Source of the DNA: Streptomyces sp. NBC_01255
Lineage (GTDB): Bacteria > Actinomycetota > Actinomycetes > Streptomycetales > Streptomycetaceae
Assembly: GCF_036226445.1 (NCBI RefSeq)
Contig: NZ_CP108474.1
Coordinates: 7,998,001 to 8,062,000, forward strand
Length of the DNA: 64,000 bases
Direction of reading: 5' to 3'
The translations under genes and the position numbers were made by a program. The notes beneath the pieces were generated by a model. The model did no database searches. It was not told the DNA's origin and saw only the letters and a program-made list of their open reading frames with translations. Positions 29,311-40,691 of the stretch are shown here, piece after piece. The stretch's first letter is position 1; every line of letters starts with the position of its first letter.

Positions 29311-30819
29311 ATGACGCTCGCCCAGCCCGACCGCGAGATCTGGTTTCTCACCGGAAGCCAGGCCCTCTACGGCGACGACACCCTGGCTCAGGTCGCCGAC
29401 CAGTCCCGCGCCATCTGCGACACCCTCGCCGGGCAGCCCCGGATGACCGTCCGCCTGGTGTGGAAGCCGGTCCTCACCGACGCGGCCGCCATCCGCGCGA
29501 TCTGCCTGGAGGCCAACGCCGACGACCGCTGCATCGGCCTTATCGCCTGGATGCACACCTTCTCCCCGGCCAAGATGTGGATCGCCGGCCTCGACGCCCT
29601 GAGCAAGCCCCTGCTCCACCTGCACACCCAGGCCAACCGCCAACTGCCCTGGTCCACCATCGACATGGACTTCATGAACCTGAACCAGGCCGCCCACGGT
29701 GACCGCGAGTTCGGCTTCGTCCAGACCCGCCTCGGTGTCCCGCGCAAGACCGTGGCGGGCCACGTCTCCACCCCCGAGGTCGTCGACCGCATCGCCGGTT
29801 GGGCGCGCGCCGCCGTCGGCCGCTCCGAACTCACCACCCTCAAACTCGCCAGGTTCGGCGACAACATGCGCGACGTCGCCGTCACCGAGGGCGACAAGGT
29901 CGAGGCGCAGCTGCGGTTCGGGGTCTCGGTCAACACGTACGGCGTCAACGACCTCGTCGCCGTGATCGACGCCACAGACGAGGACACCGTCACCGCCCTC
30001 GTCAAGGAGTACCAGGACCTCTACGCCCTCACGCCCGAGCTGCGCCCCGGCGGCGAGCGCCACGAATCCCTGCGCTACGCCGCCCGCATCGAAGCCGGTC
30101 TGCGCACCTTCCTCACGGAAGGCGGGTTCCGCGCCTTCACCACCAACTTCGAGGACCTCGGCGGCCTGCGCCAGCTGCCCGGCCTCGCCGTGCAGCGCCT
30201 GATGGCGGACGGCTACGGTTTCGGCGGCGAAGGGGACTGGAAGACCTCCACACTGCTGCGCGCGCTGAAGGCGATGGCCCACGGCCTGCCCGGCGGCACC
30301 TCCTTCATGGAGGACTACACCTACGACCTCACACCAGGCCAGGAACTCATCCTCGGCGCCCATATGCTGGAGGTCTGCCCCTCCCTTACGACGGCCACGC
30401 CCAGCTGCGAGATCCACGCGCTCGGGATCGGCGGACGCGAGGAACCGGTCCGACTCGTCTTCGACGCGGATCCCGGTCCGGCCGTCGTCGTCGGTCTCGC
30501 CGACATGGGCGACCGGTTCCGCCTCGTCGCCAACCACGTCGACGTCGTCGCCCCGCCCGAGCCGCTGCCCAAGCTCCCCGTCGCCCGGGCCGTCTGGCGC
30601 CCCCGTCCCGACCTGCGCACTTCCACCGAGGCCTGGCTGACGGCCGGAGCACCGCACCACACAGTCCTGACGACCGCTCTCGGCGCCGAGGAGCTCGACG
30701 ACCTCGCCGAGATGCTGCGGACCGAACTCGCCGTCATCGACGAGGGCACCACGGTCCGGACCTTCACGCGCGAGCTGCGCTGGAACCAGGCGTACCACCG
30801 TCTGGCCCAGAGCCTGTGA
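29311..30819 (+). CDS. araA: L-arabinose isomerase AraA
   Basis: The 502-residue isomerase opens [14 protein letters not shown] and has [28 protein letters not shown], and the catalytic/metal residues in [19 protein letters not shown] and FMEDYTYDL. It converts L-arabinose to L-ribulose with a Mn ion. GAGGAG precedes ATG 29311; the gap to araB is about 75 bases. The length is normal for the family. Confidence 0.97.
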   Translation: MTLAQPDREIWFLTGSQALYGDDTLAQVADQSRAICDTLAGQPRMTVRLVWKPVLTDAAAIRAICLEANADDRCIGLIAWMHTFSPAKMWIAGLDALSKPLLHLHTQANRQLPWSTIDMDFMNLNQAAHGDREFGFVQTRLGVPRKTVAGHVSTPEVVDRIAGWARAAVGRSELTTLKLARFGDNMRDVAVTEGDKVEAQLRFGVSVNTYGVNDLVAVIDATDEDTVTALVKEYQDLYALTPELRPGGERHESLRYAARIEAGLRTFLTEGGFRAFTTNFEDLGGLRQLPGLAVQRLMADGYGFGGEGDWKTSTLLRALKAMAHGLPGGTSFMEDYTYDLTPGQELILGAHMLEVCPSLTTATPSCEIHALGIGGREEPVRLVFDADPGPAVVVGLADMGDRFRLVANHVDVVAPPEPLPKLPVARAVWRPRPDLRTSTEAWLTAGAPHHTVLTTALGAEELDDLAEMLRTELAVIDEGTTVRTFTRELRWNQAYHRLAQSL

Positions 30820-30863
30820 GCACCCCCGCCACCCCATCCACCCCCACGAGGACGGAGCCCTCC

Positions 30864-31577
30864 GTGAGCACCGCCGTCTCCAAGGAACTGCGCCGGGAGG
30901 TGCTGGAGGCCAACCTCCGCATCCCCCGGGCCGGTCTGGCCACCCTCACCTGGGGCAACGTGAGCGGAGTGGACCGACAAGCCGGCGTCTTCGTCATCAA
31001 GCCCTCGGGCGTGGCCTACGACGTGCTGAGCGAGGAGGACCTGGTCGTCGTCTCCCTGTCCGACGGAAGCGTCATGGAGGGCCACCTGCGACCGTCCACC
31101 GACACGGAGACGCACCGGAGCCTCTACCTGGCCTTCCCCTCCATCGGAGGCGTGACCCACACGCACTCCACCCATGCCGTCGCCTTCGCCCAGGCCCGTC
31201 GTCCGATACCGGTGCTCGGCACGACCCACGCGGACACCTTCAACGGTCCCGTCCCCGTCACCGCGGCTCTCACCCCCCAGCAGTGCGCCATGGGCTACGA
31301 GTACAACACCGGCCAGGTCATCGTGGACCTGCTGGGCCGTGACGACTCCCGGGCCCGCGAGGTCCCCGGTGCCCTGGTCGCCCACCACGGCCCCTTCACC
31401 TGGGGCGCCGACGCCACCGCATCCCTGGAGCACGCCATCATCTGCGAGGCGGTGGCCGAGATGGCCCTCCACACCATCGCCCTGGGCACGGTCGAGCCTC
31501 CGCAGCACCTCCTGGACCGCCACTTCACACGCAAGCACGGCCCGGACGCCTACTACGGCAACCCTTCCTCCGCCTGA
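30864..31577 (+). CDS. araD: L-ribulose-5-phosphate 4-epimerase AraD
   Basis: The 237-residue class II aldolase-fold protein has LTWGNVSGVD, FVIKPSGVAYD, RPSTDTETHRSLYLAFPSI and THTHSTHAVAFAQA. The His pair binds zinc, and the later GALVAHHGPFTWG holds the third ligand. It converts L-ribulose 5-phosphate to D-xylulose 5-phosphate, which enters the pentose phosphate pathway. GTG 30864 (GGAG seven bases upstream) gives the standard length. An in-frame GTG at 30816 overlapping the araA stop would add 16 residues of Pro/Thr-rich sequence and is less likely. Confidence 0.95.
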   Translation: MSTAVSKELRREVLEANLRIPRAGLATLTWGNVSGVDRQAGVFVIKPSGVAYDVLSEEDLVVVSLSDGSVMEGHLRPSTDTETHRSLYLAFPSIGGVTHTHSTHAVAFAQARRPIPVLGTTHADTFNGPVPVTAALTPQQCAMGYEYNTGQVIVDLLGRDDSRAREVPGALVAHHGPFTWGADATASLEHAIICEAVAEMALHTIALGTVEPPQHLLDRHFTRKHGPDAYYGNPSSA

Positions 31578-31584
31578 TAGCACC

Positions 31585-31615
31585 GAGGGGAGCCAGGATC
31601 ATCCTGGCTCCCCTC
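31585..31615. terminator. Terminator between araD and the convergent xylanase gene
   Basis: A 15-base perfect inverted repeat (31585-31599 with 31601-31615) around a single central base lies eight bases after the araD stop and faces the convergent GH10 gene. Confidence 0.88.
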
Positions 31616-31634
31616 CATGGTGTGCCGCAGCGTG

Positions 31635-33221
<1,587 letters not shown>

Positions 33222-33370
33222 TCAAGGGGCGGTGGCGTCCTCGGGATTCAGTCTGGAAACACTGCAGGAACATGTCAAGTGTTTCGGAGATGTTTCGGGA
33301 ATGCGGCCCGAGAATGGGGCCTTTGAGGCCTCTCGAAAGGGTCCTTCAAGGAATGTCGAGAGCGCCATGA

Positions 33371-33413
33371 CGAAGTAGTCCCTATCGAAAGTATTTCGAT
33401 AGGGACTGCTTCG
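33371..33413. terminator. Long hairpin with embedded BxlR-like operator, between GH43 and the xylanase gene
   Basis: A 20-base stem with one mismatch (33371-33390 with 33394-33413) and a three-base loop lies 25 bases after the GH43 stop and 288 bases before the xylanase start. Its centre is CGAAA-GTA-TTTCG (33386-33398), which repeats the pattern found between bxlR and bxlE. It may terminate the GH43 transcript and also serve as an operator. The rest of the 33084-33438 spacer has only GTTTCGG direct repeats and no gene. Confidence 0.7.
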
Positions 33414-33438
33414 TTCATAAGCGAGTTCTTGCTTCGGT

Positions 33439-34913
33439 TCACATTTCCGGGTCGTCGATGCCCGTCGCCCCGGAGGCCCGGCGCGGGTACGCGATGTCGA
33501 ACCACGTGAAGTGGGCGTGGTTCGTGGACGGGTGGCCGTGGGAGGTGGCGTAGAGGCCGAGCTGGACGCTGGTGAACAGCGGCGTGAGGAACGTGGCTGC
33601 GACGGTGGCCAGGTCCTGCCAGGTGCCGTCCGGCGCCGCGTGGGCGAAGGTGTGGCTGAAGCCCCGGACGCGCACTCCCAGGCGAACGGGCCCCGGGGGA
33701 CGGGAGCGCCGGCCAGGACCTCGGGCCCGTGGCGGAGGACGAGCCCTTCCTCGGTGCGAAGGAAGAGGAGGTGGGTGTCGTCGTCGAGGACTACGGCGAG
33801 GCCGGCCTGTTCATCGGGTGCGGCGGGGGTGAAGCGCAGTTCGGTGGAGACGTCGCAGTCCGGCTGTTCCTGCGGGCGGACCAGGAGGGAGGGGACGGTG
33901 CGTTCGCCGAGGCGTTCGGGGCGGAGCTGGAGGCGTATCCCGTCGCCGGTGGTCCAGAACGACGCGCGTGGGGTGCGCAGGGTGCTCCAGTCGGTGGAGA
34001 GCGCGGCGAAGTCGTCCTGGAGACGGCGCCGGGGGCTCGTGTGGTCGACAGGGGAGAAGACCGGCCAGCCGTCGTTCCAGGTGACCCTGCTGAGGAAGGT
34101 CTCGCGTCCGATGGCGGAGCCCGGGCGGACGCCCAGGAGGACGGCCCGCCAGTCGCCGTCCGAGGTCTGCACGAGGTCGGCGTGCCCGGTGCAGGTCACG
34201 GGGCCCGTGGCGGGAGGCAGCACAGGGTTGTCGGGGGCGCCCTCGTACGGGCCGGTCACGTGGTCGGCGAGGGCGGCCACCACGCTGTGGTCCACGTCGG
34301 TACCGCCCTCCGCGGTGAGCAGGAGATAGGTACTGTCGATCTTGTAGATGTGCGGAGCCTCCGACCAGCGGGCACCCGGTCGGCTTCCCGACCACAGGAC
34401 GTACTCGGGTCCCGTGAGCCGTCGTTCGCGGGGAAGGTACTCACGCATCCAGATCTCGGTGCGGCCGGCGGCCTCGTCCAGCACACGGGCGGCGGTGAAC
34501 CAGGCCCGGCCGTCGCCGTCCGGCCCGTCGTCGAAGAACAGCGACGGGTCGAAGCCCTCTCCTTCCAGCCAGTACGGTTCCGACCAGGGCCCGGCCGGGT
34601 CGGCCGCCGTGACGGCGAAATGTCCGGGGCCGTCCATCAGCGTGCAGACGAGGTGAAAGAGCCCGTCATGGTGGCGGATCGTCGGCGCGAACAGGCCGCG
34701 GGAGGGCTCGCACCCGTCGAGATCGAGCTGGGACGGCCGGTCCAGCGCGGAGCCGAGACGTCGCCAGTTCACGAGATCGCGGCTGTGGAACACGGGAAGC
34801 CCCGGGAACCACTCGAAGCTGGACGTCACCAGGTAGTAGTCCGCCCCCACCCGGCAGACGGACGGGTCGGGCCGGAACCCGGGCAGCACGGGATCCCCGA
34901 AGGGCGTGGTCAC
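33439..34913 (-). pseudogene. GH43 beta-xylosidase/arabinofuranosidase with a single-base frameshift
   Basis: From GTG 34913 the protein reads PVLPGFRPDPSVCRVGADYY and VTSSFEWFPGLPVFHS (catalytic base region). Next come LFAPTIRHHDGLFHLV and SEAPHIYKIDSTYLLL (acid region), then the beta-sandwich domain found in XynB-type GH43 enzymes. Sense continues only to GPFAWE at about 33690; the true C-terminus (LGVRVRGFSHTFAHA through FTWFDIAYPR) is in another frame ending at 33439. Inserting one C into TTCGCC near 33687 restores a 491-residue protein of family length. Either the last 80 residues are lost in vivo or this is a sequencing error. No signal peptide, so it is cytoplasmic. Its start overlaps the GH3 stop (GTGA). 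Confidence 0.85.
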
Positions 34914-37129
34914 GGCACCGGGACGATCTCGACCGGCACGGACAGCACCCGCTCGGCCGCCGGGTGACGTACGGGGCCGTGCAGGGTGAAGGAGCCCTGG
35001 AGCGGGAGGTCGCCGCTGGACCGTCCGACGGCCACGCCGATCTCTCCGGGCTCCACTCTCCTGCGCAGGTCGACCCCGGTGAAGGAAGTCCGGTCGGCGT
35101 GGACGGAGAAGGTGATCCGCGCGGCCTCGCCTGGCCGCAGCTCTACCCTGCCGAATCCGGCGAGCCATCGCCTCGGTCGCACGACGGACGCCTCGGGGTC
35201 CGAGAGGTAGAGCTGGACCACCTCGGTCCCGGCCACCTCGCCGACGTTGCGTACGGTGACCGCGACGGAGACGGCTCCGTCCGTCGGGGCGACGGGATCC
35301 ACGGAGAGATCCGAGCAGGTGAAGCTGGTCCAGCTCAGCCCGTGCCCGAACGGGAACAGCGGAGTCGGGTCCACCGAGCTCCAGTCGGTGTGCCCGCCCA
35401 ACGTGGAGTGCAGGTAGGTGCCGGGCTGTCCCCCGGCCTGGCGGGGGATGGAGACGGGGAGCCGCCCGGATGGCTCCGCGGCCCCGCTGATGATCCGGGC
35501 CAGCGCCGTTCCGCCCTCCTCGCCGGGGAAGAAGGCCTGGACGACGGCCGCCGCGCGCTCCGCCAGCGAGCCGAGCGCGTAGGGGCGTCCGGAGACGAGG
35601 ACCAGGACGGTCGGCACCCCGGAGTCCAGCACAGCGGAGGCGAGTGCGGCCTGGTCGCCGGGCAGGTCGAGGGTCTCGGCGTCACAGCCCTCTCCCGAGG
35701 TGCCCCGGCCGAACATGCCCGCCCGGTCGCCGAGTACCAGCACGTTCACCTCCGGATCCTCCGCGGTGACCGTGAACCCGGCAGAGGTGAGTGCCTCGTC
35801 GAGCGTCGGGATCTCCAGCCCTGGGGCGCCGGGCAGCGCCACGTGGTTGGGGAAGGAGTAGCAGCCGAGGAACGAGTGGGGGTCGTCGGCGTACGGCCCG
35901 CTGACCGCGACCCGGCACGGACGCAGCGGCAGGATGCCGTCGTTGGCGAGCAGCACGGTGGACCGCTCGGCCAGGAGCCTGGCCAGTGCCCGGTTCTCCG
36001 GCGGGTCGAGGTCGACCGGTACGGGTTTGACGGGTTCCCAGTCGGGGTCGAGCAGACCGAGTTCGGCCTTCTGCAGCAGGACCCGCTCCGCGGCCCGGTC
36101 GACGAGCTCCTCGGGTACGTCTCCCGACCGTACGAGCGCGGTCAGCGGCTCGCCGTAGCAGCGTGCCGTGGGCAGCTCGACGTCGATTCCGGCGGTCAAC
36201 GCCAGCGCGCCGGCCGCGCCGCGCGACCCCGCGACGCCGTGCCGGCTCTCCAGGAAGGAGACGGAGTAGTAGTCGGCGACGACGACGCCGCCGAAACCGA
36301 GCTCGTCCCTGAGCAGTCCGGTCAGCAGGCGTTCGTCGGCGGCGACCGGGACGCCGTCCACGTCGGTGTAGCTGTTCATCACCGACCGGGCGCCTCCCTC
36401 GCGCAGCGCCCGTACGAAGGGCTCGACCAGCACGTCGGCGAACTCGCGCGGCCCCGAGGCGACGGGGGCCATGTTCCGGCCGCCGCGCGAGGCCGAGTAA
36501 CCGGCGAAATGCTTGAGCGTCGCCACGATGCCGGCGCCTTCCAGGCCCTGCACGTACGCGGTGCCGATCGCTCCGACGAGATAGGGGTCCTCACCGATGC
36601 ACTCCTCGGTCCTGCCCCACCGGTAGTCGCGGACCACGTCGAGCACCGGAGCCAGCCCCTGGTGGACGCCGACCCGCCGCATCCCCTCGCCGATGGCGAC
36701 GGCCATCCGGCGTATGAGCGCGGAATCGAAGGACGCGCCCCAGGCGAGCGGCCCGGGGAAGACCGTGGCCCCGAGGGTCATGAACCCGGTCAGGCACTCC
36801 TCGTGAGCGAGGGCCGGGATGCCGAACCGGCCGGCCTCGGTCACCTGCCGCTGAAGTGAGGCGAGCCGCTCCATCCCGGCTTCCGCCGTGATCGGCGCGG
36901 TTCCGTACACCCGGGTGAGCTGGCCGAGACCGTGCTCGATGATGTCGTCGAGGCCCGGCGCCGGTTCGCCGGAATCGTCCTCCATCGGTGCGACGGGCGC
37001 TCCGGGATTCGAGGGCAGGGCCCAGAAGCCGGCCAGTTGCCCCGCCTTCTCCTCCAGCGTCATCCGGCCCAGCAGGTCGGCGACTCGTACGGAAGCGGGC
37101 AGGAGGGGGTCACGCCAAGGCTCGGTCAC
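34910..37129 (-). CDS. bxlA: GH3 beta-xylosidase/beta-glucosidase
   Basis: The 739-residue protein has no signal peptide. The (beta/alpha)8 domain includes FGIPALAHEECLTGF, GRTEECIGEDPYLVG, KHFAGYSASRGGRNM and the nucleophile Asp in GGVVVADYYSV. A second alpha/beta domain follows, then a C-terminal Fn3-like domain (GTEVVQLYLSD...). It probably hydrolyses xylobiose imported by bxlEFG; glucosidase activity cannot be excluded. It is nine bases downstream of bxlR and upstream of GH43 on the same strand, forming the bxlR-bxlA-GH43 operon divergent from bxlEFG. Confidence 0.92.
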   Translation of the reverse strand: MTEPWRDPLLPASVRVADLLGRMTLEEKAGQLAGFWALPSNPGAPVAPMEDDSGEPAPGLDDIIEHGLGQLTRVYGTAPITAEAGMERLASLQRQVTEAGRFGIPALAHEECLTGFMTLGATVFPGPLAWGASFDSALIRRMAVAIGEGMRRVGVHQGLAPVLDVVRDYRWGRTEECIGEDPYLVGAIGTAYVQGLEGAGIVATLKHFAGYSASRGGRNMAPVASGPREFADVLVEPFVRALREGGARSVMNSYTDVDGVPVAADERLLTGLLRDELGFGGVVVADYYSVSFLESRHGVAGSRGAAGALALTAGIDVELPTARCYGEPLTALVRSGDVPEELVDRAAERVLLQKAELGLLDPDWEPVKPVPVDLDPPENRALARLLAERSTVLLANDGILPLRPCRVAVSGPYADDPHSFLGCYSFPNHVALPGAPGLEIPTLDEALTSAGFTVTAEDPEVNVLVLGDRAGMFGRGTSGEGCDAETLDLPGDQAALASAVLDSGVPTVLVLVSGRPYALGSLAERAAAVVQAFFPGEEGGTALARIISGAAEPSGRLPVSIPRQAGGQPGTYLHSTLGGHTDWSSVDPTPLFPFGHGLSWTSFTCSDLSVDPVAPTDGAVSVAVTVRNVGEVAGTEVVQLYLSDPEASVVRPRRWLAGFGRVELRPGEAARITFSVHADRTSFTGVDLRRRVEPGEIGVAVGRSSGDLPLQGSFTLHGPVRHPAAERVLSVPVEIVPVP

Positions 37130-37138
37130 GGGGTTCTC

Positions 37139-38152
37139 CTAGAGGCGGGGCGGGGCGGTGGAGACCCGGACCTTGAGTTCGGTCGAGAGCTCCATCCGGG
37201 GGCTGACCAGGGGCTGGTCCTCCAGAAGCTGGAACAGGGCGCGGGCGGCGAGCCGACCCATCTCCTCCAGCGGCTGACGCACCGTCGTCAGCGGCGGTGA
37301 CAGCCATTCACACATCGGCAGGTCGTCGAAACCGACCACACTGAGGTCCTGAGGGATGCTCAGTCCGGCCTGGCGGGCGGCCTCGTAGACGCCCATCGCC
37401 TGCTGGTCGCTGCCCGCGAAGACGGCGGTCGGCGGATCGGGGAGGGCGAGCAGCTCCTGGGCGCACCGGAATCCGCCTTCGTGCTGGAAGTCGCCGAACC
37501 GGATCAGGTCGCGGTCGACCTCGATCCCGGCCCGCTCCAGAGCGGCCCGGTAGCCGTCGATGCGGGCCTGGCTGCAGAGCATCTCCTTGCGCCCGCCGAT
37601 CGCGGCGATCCGGCGGTGCCCCAACTCCAGCAGGTGTTCGGTGGCCGCGAGTCCGCCGGCCCAGTTCGTCGCGCCGATGCTCGGCACGCCGTTGTCCGGC
37701 AGGTCGATCGGGTCGATGACGACCAGCGCCACCCCGCCCCGCTCGACCTGGGCGCGCTGCGCCTCGGTGACCGAGGCGGTGACGAGGATGACGCCGTCGC
37801 TGTGGTGCATGACCGGCAGCGCGGACCAGCTCGACGGTGTGGCCTCGCCCGGCGGGACGAGCGACACGACGGTGCCGACGCCCCGCTGGGCGCACTCGGC
37901 CTCGACGCCGCGCAGGATCTCCACCGCCCAGGCACTGTCCAGACCGCCGATGATCAGGTCGACGAGGCCTGATCTGCGGGCCCTGTTCTGCCGGCCGGGC
38001 TGGAGGTAGTTGTGGGCCCGCAGCAGGCCCTCGATCCGCTCGCGGGTCGCGGGCGCGACGTCGGAACGGCCGTTGATCACCTTGGAGACGGTGGCCTGGG
38101 AGACCCCTGCCTCCGCGGCGATGACCGCCAGAGTCGCACGCTGCTCGCTCAA
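37139..38152 (-). CDS. bxlR: LacI-family xylobiose-operon repressor BxlR
   Basis: The 337-residue regulator has HTH LAVIAAEAGVSQATVSKVINGRS, a sensor with VDLIIGGLDSAWAVEILRGV, and the C-terminal VVGFDDLPMCEWLSPPLTTV. The position divergent from bxlEFG and in operon with GH3 identifies it as BxlR-like. The start is an unusual TTG at 38152, supported by GGAGGAGAGAAG directly upstream and by lack of a nearby ATG/GTG in frame. It would sense xylobiose and bind the CGAAA-N3-TTTCG-type motifs in the intergenic region (inference). Confidence 0.9.
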   Translation of the reverse strand: MSEQRATLAVIAAEAGVSQATVSKVINGRSDVAPATRERIEGLLRAHNYLQPGRQNRARRSGLVDLIIGGLDSAWAVEILRGVEAECAQRGVGTVVSLVPPGEATPSSWSALPVMHHSDGVILVTASVTEAQRAQVERGGVALVVIDPIDLPDNGVPSIGATNWAGGLAATEHLLELGHRRIAAIGGRKEMLCSQARIDGYRAALERAGIEVDRDLIRFGDFQHEGGFRCAQELLALPDPPTAVFAGSDQQAMGVYEAARQAGLSIPQDLSVVGFDDLPMCEWLSPPLTTVRQPLEEMGRLAARALFQLLEDQPLVSPRMELSTELKVRVSTAPPRL

Positions 38153-38324
38153 CTTCTCTCCTCCTCGATGCCGTCGGTCGACGACAGTTATCGCAAACTT
38201 TCGAAGAGTTTCTGGGCGGCGCGACGGCTTGTCAAGCCCGGAGTGCCGGGAGATTTCTCAGAGAAATCGGTGAGAAGTCTTGACCGTGCCGCCTGACGTT
38301 CCTAGTTTGTGGCACCACGGAATT

Positions 38325-38348
38325 CGAGAGTATTTCGAAAAAGTTTCG
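38325..38348. promoter_or_regulatory. Overlapping BxlR-like operators before bxlE
   Basis: CGAGA-GTA-TTTCG (38325-38337) and CGAAA-AAG-TTTCG (38336-38348) are two 13-bp inverted repeats overlapping by two bases, about 70 bases before bxlE. Near the bxlR start a related TTCGAA-centred palindrome (AACTTTCGAAGAGTT, from 38196) is also seen. Together they fit divergent control of bxlR and bxlEFG. Confidence 0.78.
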
Positions 38349-38416
38349 AGACCACGACCGGCACGAACCCGGCAACGGCTCGGCATCGAACCCGGCATCC
38401 CGCTCACGGAGGTCCC

Positions 38417-39709
38417 ATGGCCAGCACCACCCCGAGCCGACGCAGCTTCCTGGCGCTCGCGGGCTTGACCACCCTGTCCGTCGCCCTGACCGCGGCCTGC
38501 GGGGCCGACGAGTCGGGCGGCAACCTGTCGGCCGACGGCAAGATGACGTTCGAGTGGTGGAACATCGCCACGACGGAACCGGGCAAGTCCCTCTTCCCGC
38601 AGATCTCCACGGCGTTCACGACCGCCCACCCGAACATCGCGATCAACACGACCTCGTTGGAGAACGAGGCGTTCAAGTCCAAGCTGACCGCCACCACGTC
38701 CTCGGGCAAGCTCCCCGACGTCTACCAGACCTGGGGCGGCGGCGTGCTCCAGCAGCAGGTCGACGCGGGGCTCGTCGAGGACCTCACCGACCTCCTCGAC
38801 TGGTCGTCCCAGCTCACCCCGGTCTCGCTCCAGGCCTACCAGATCGGGGGCCGCACCTACGGAGTGCCGTACGACATCGGCATGGTCGGCTTCTGGTACA
38901 ACAAGAAGCTCTTCGCCAAGGCCGGGATCACCGCTCCGCCGGTCACCTGGGCCGCGTTCCTCGACGACGTGAAGAAGCTCAAGGCGGCGGGCATCACCCC
39001 GATCGCCCTCGCCGGCAAGGAGAAGTGGCCGGGCCACTACTACTGGGCCTACCTCGCGATGCGCGTCGCCGGCCTCCCCGCCCTGCAGAAGGCCGCGACC
39101 ACCAAGGACTTCACGGGCGCCGGCTTCGTCCAGGCGGGCGCCCACCTCAAGGAGCTCGTCGACCTCCAGCCGTTCCAGCAGGGTTTCCTCGGCGCCGGCT
39201 ACGCCACCCCGGGCGGCCAGGCCGCGACCGTGGGCAACGGCAAGGCCGCCATGGAGCTGATGGGACAGTGGGGACCGTCGGTGCAGAAGGACGCGGGCGC
39301 CGACCTCGGAGCGGACCTGGGCTTCTTCCCGTTCCCGACGGTCGACGGCGGTGTGGGGCAGGCCACCGAGGTGTTCGGCGGCGGCGGTGGCTTCGCGCTG
39401 CGCAAGGGCGCTCCGAAGGAGGCGCTGGACTTCCTGAAGTTCTTCGTCCTGGAGAACGAGTCCAAGCTGCTGGCCTCCAACGGCTACCTCCCGGTGGTCA
39501 AGGGCGCGGAGAGCCAACTCACCGACGCCAACAAGAAGGTGGTGGCCGAGAGCCTGGTCAAGGCGACGGGCTTCCAGCTCTTCCTCGACCAGGCGTACCC
39601 GCCCGCGGTCGGCCAGGAGGTCAACGACAGCGTCGCCGACCTCATAGCGGGCAAGAAGACGCCCGAGCAGGTCACCGCGTCGATCACCGAGGCTGCGAAG
39701 AGTGCCTAG
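38417..39709 (+). CDS. bxlE: Xylobiose-binding lipoprotein BxlE
   Basis: The 430-residue CUT1 solute-binding protein has a twin-arginine lipoprotein leader: SRRSFLALAGLTTLSVALTAAC combines RRSFL with a lipobox, so it may be exported folded. The ligand domain begins MTFEWWNIATTEPGKSLF and includes YGVPYDIGMVGFWYNKKLF. It captures xylobiose and short xylo-oligosaccharides. CACGGAGG precedes ATG 38417. It is the first gene of bxlEFG, which lacks an ATPase gene (MsiK elsewhere is expected). Confidence 0.93.
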   Translation: MASTTPSRRSFLALAGLTTLSVALTAACGADESGGNLSADGKMTFEWWNIATTEPGKSLFPQISTAFTTAHPNIAINTTSLENEAFKSKLTATTSSGKLPDVYQTWGGGVLQQQVDAGLVEDLTDLLDWSSQLTPVSLQAYQIGGRTYGVPYDIGMVGFWYNKKLFAKAGITAPPVTWAAFLDDVKKLKAAGITPIALAGKEKWPGHYYWAYLAMRVAGLPALQKAATTKDFTGAGFVQAGAHLKELVDLQPFQQGFLGAGYATPGGQAATVGNGKAAMELMGQWGPSVQKDAGADLGADLGFFPFPTVDGGVGQATEVFGGGGGFALRKGAPKEALDFLKFFVLENESKLLASNGYLPVVKGAESQLTDANKKVVAESLVKATGFQLFLDQAYPPAVGQEVNDSVADLIAGKKTPEQVTASITEAAKSA

Positions 39710-39749
39710 CTCACTGTCCACCCTGGCAAAGGAACGGACGGAGGAGTCC

Positions 39750-40691
39750 GTGGCGGTGCCCCCGCCGCCACCGGCCCGGTCACGCCTGAGCCGGTGGGGG
39801 GCCTGGGCATCGGTCGCGTGGTTCCTCGTCCCTGCCCTGGTCCTCTTCCTCGTCTTCGTCCTCGCCCCGATCGTCGTCGCCGTCTGGACCGGCTTCTTCA
39901 AATGGGGCGGAATCGGCCCCATGGACGACTTCGTCGGCTTCGCGAACTACACCAAGCTCTTCGACGACCAGGTCTTCCTCGGCGATCTGTGGCGCGGACT
40001 GTACCTGATCGTCCTATCGATCACGGTGCAGCTGCCGTTCGCCCTGTTCACCGCGGTCCTGCTCAACCAGAGGCTCCGCGGCCGGGCCGTCTACCGGATG
40101 CTGTTCTTCGCGCCCTACATCCTGTCCGAGGTGGTCACGGCGGTCCTCTTCACGATGATCTTCCTGCCCGGCGCCGGCATGGCCGACCACCTCGCCGGCC
40201 TCCTGGGCCTGGAGGGCTTGCAGGGCAAGTGGCTCGCCGATCCCTCGACCGTCATGCCGACCCTGTTCGTCGTCATGATCTGGAAGTACTTCGGTTTCCA
40301 CATGATGCTGTTCCTCGCCGGACTGCAGAGCATCCCGTCCGAGATCCTCGAGGCCGCCTCCATCGACGGCGCCGGCGCCTGGCAGCGCTTCCGGCACATC
40401 ACGCTGCCGCTGCTCGGACCGACGATCCGGATCAGCGTCTTCCTGTCGATCATCGGGTCCATCCAGCTCTTCGACCTCGTCTGGGTCATGACCGCGGGCG
40501 GGCCCAACCACTCCTCGGAGACGATGGCGATCGCGATGTTCCAGTTCGGGTTCAAGCGGTACCAGGTCGGCTACGCCAGTGCGATCAGTGTGGTGCTGTT
40601 CATGATCAGCCTCGTCTTCTCGCTCTTCTACCAGCGTTACGTGCTCCGCCGGGATCTGAGCGGGGCCGTCACCTCGGGAGGTGGCCGATGA
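39750..40691 (+). CDS. bxlF: Xylobiose ABC permease BxlF
   Basis: This CUT1 MalF-type permease has six hydrophobic spans and an EAA loop ILEAASIDGAGAWQRFRHIT. Two starts are possible: GTG 39702, which overlaps the bxlE stop by eight bases but has a weak ribosome binding site, and GTG 39750, with GAGGAG just upstream. The latter is preferred; the former would add 16 residues. The stop overlaps the bxlG ATG (ATGA). Confidence 0.9.
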   Translation: MAVPPPPPARSRLSRWGAWASVAWFLVPALVLFLVFVLAPIVVAVWTGFFKWGGIGPMDDFVGFANYTKLFDDQVFLGDLWRGLYLIVLSITVQLPFALFTAVLLNQRLRGRAVYRMLFFAPYILSEVVTAVLFTMIFLPGAGMADHLAGLLGLEGLQGKWLADPSTVMPTLFVVMIWKYFGFHMMLFLAGLQSIPSEILEAASIDGAGAWQRFRHITLPLLGPTIRISVFLSIIGSIQLFDLVWVMTAGGPNHSSETMAIAMFQFGFKRYQVGYASAISVVLFMISLVFSLFYQRYVLRRDLSGAVTSGGGR

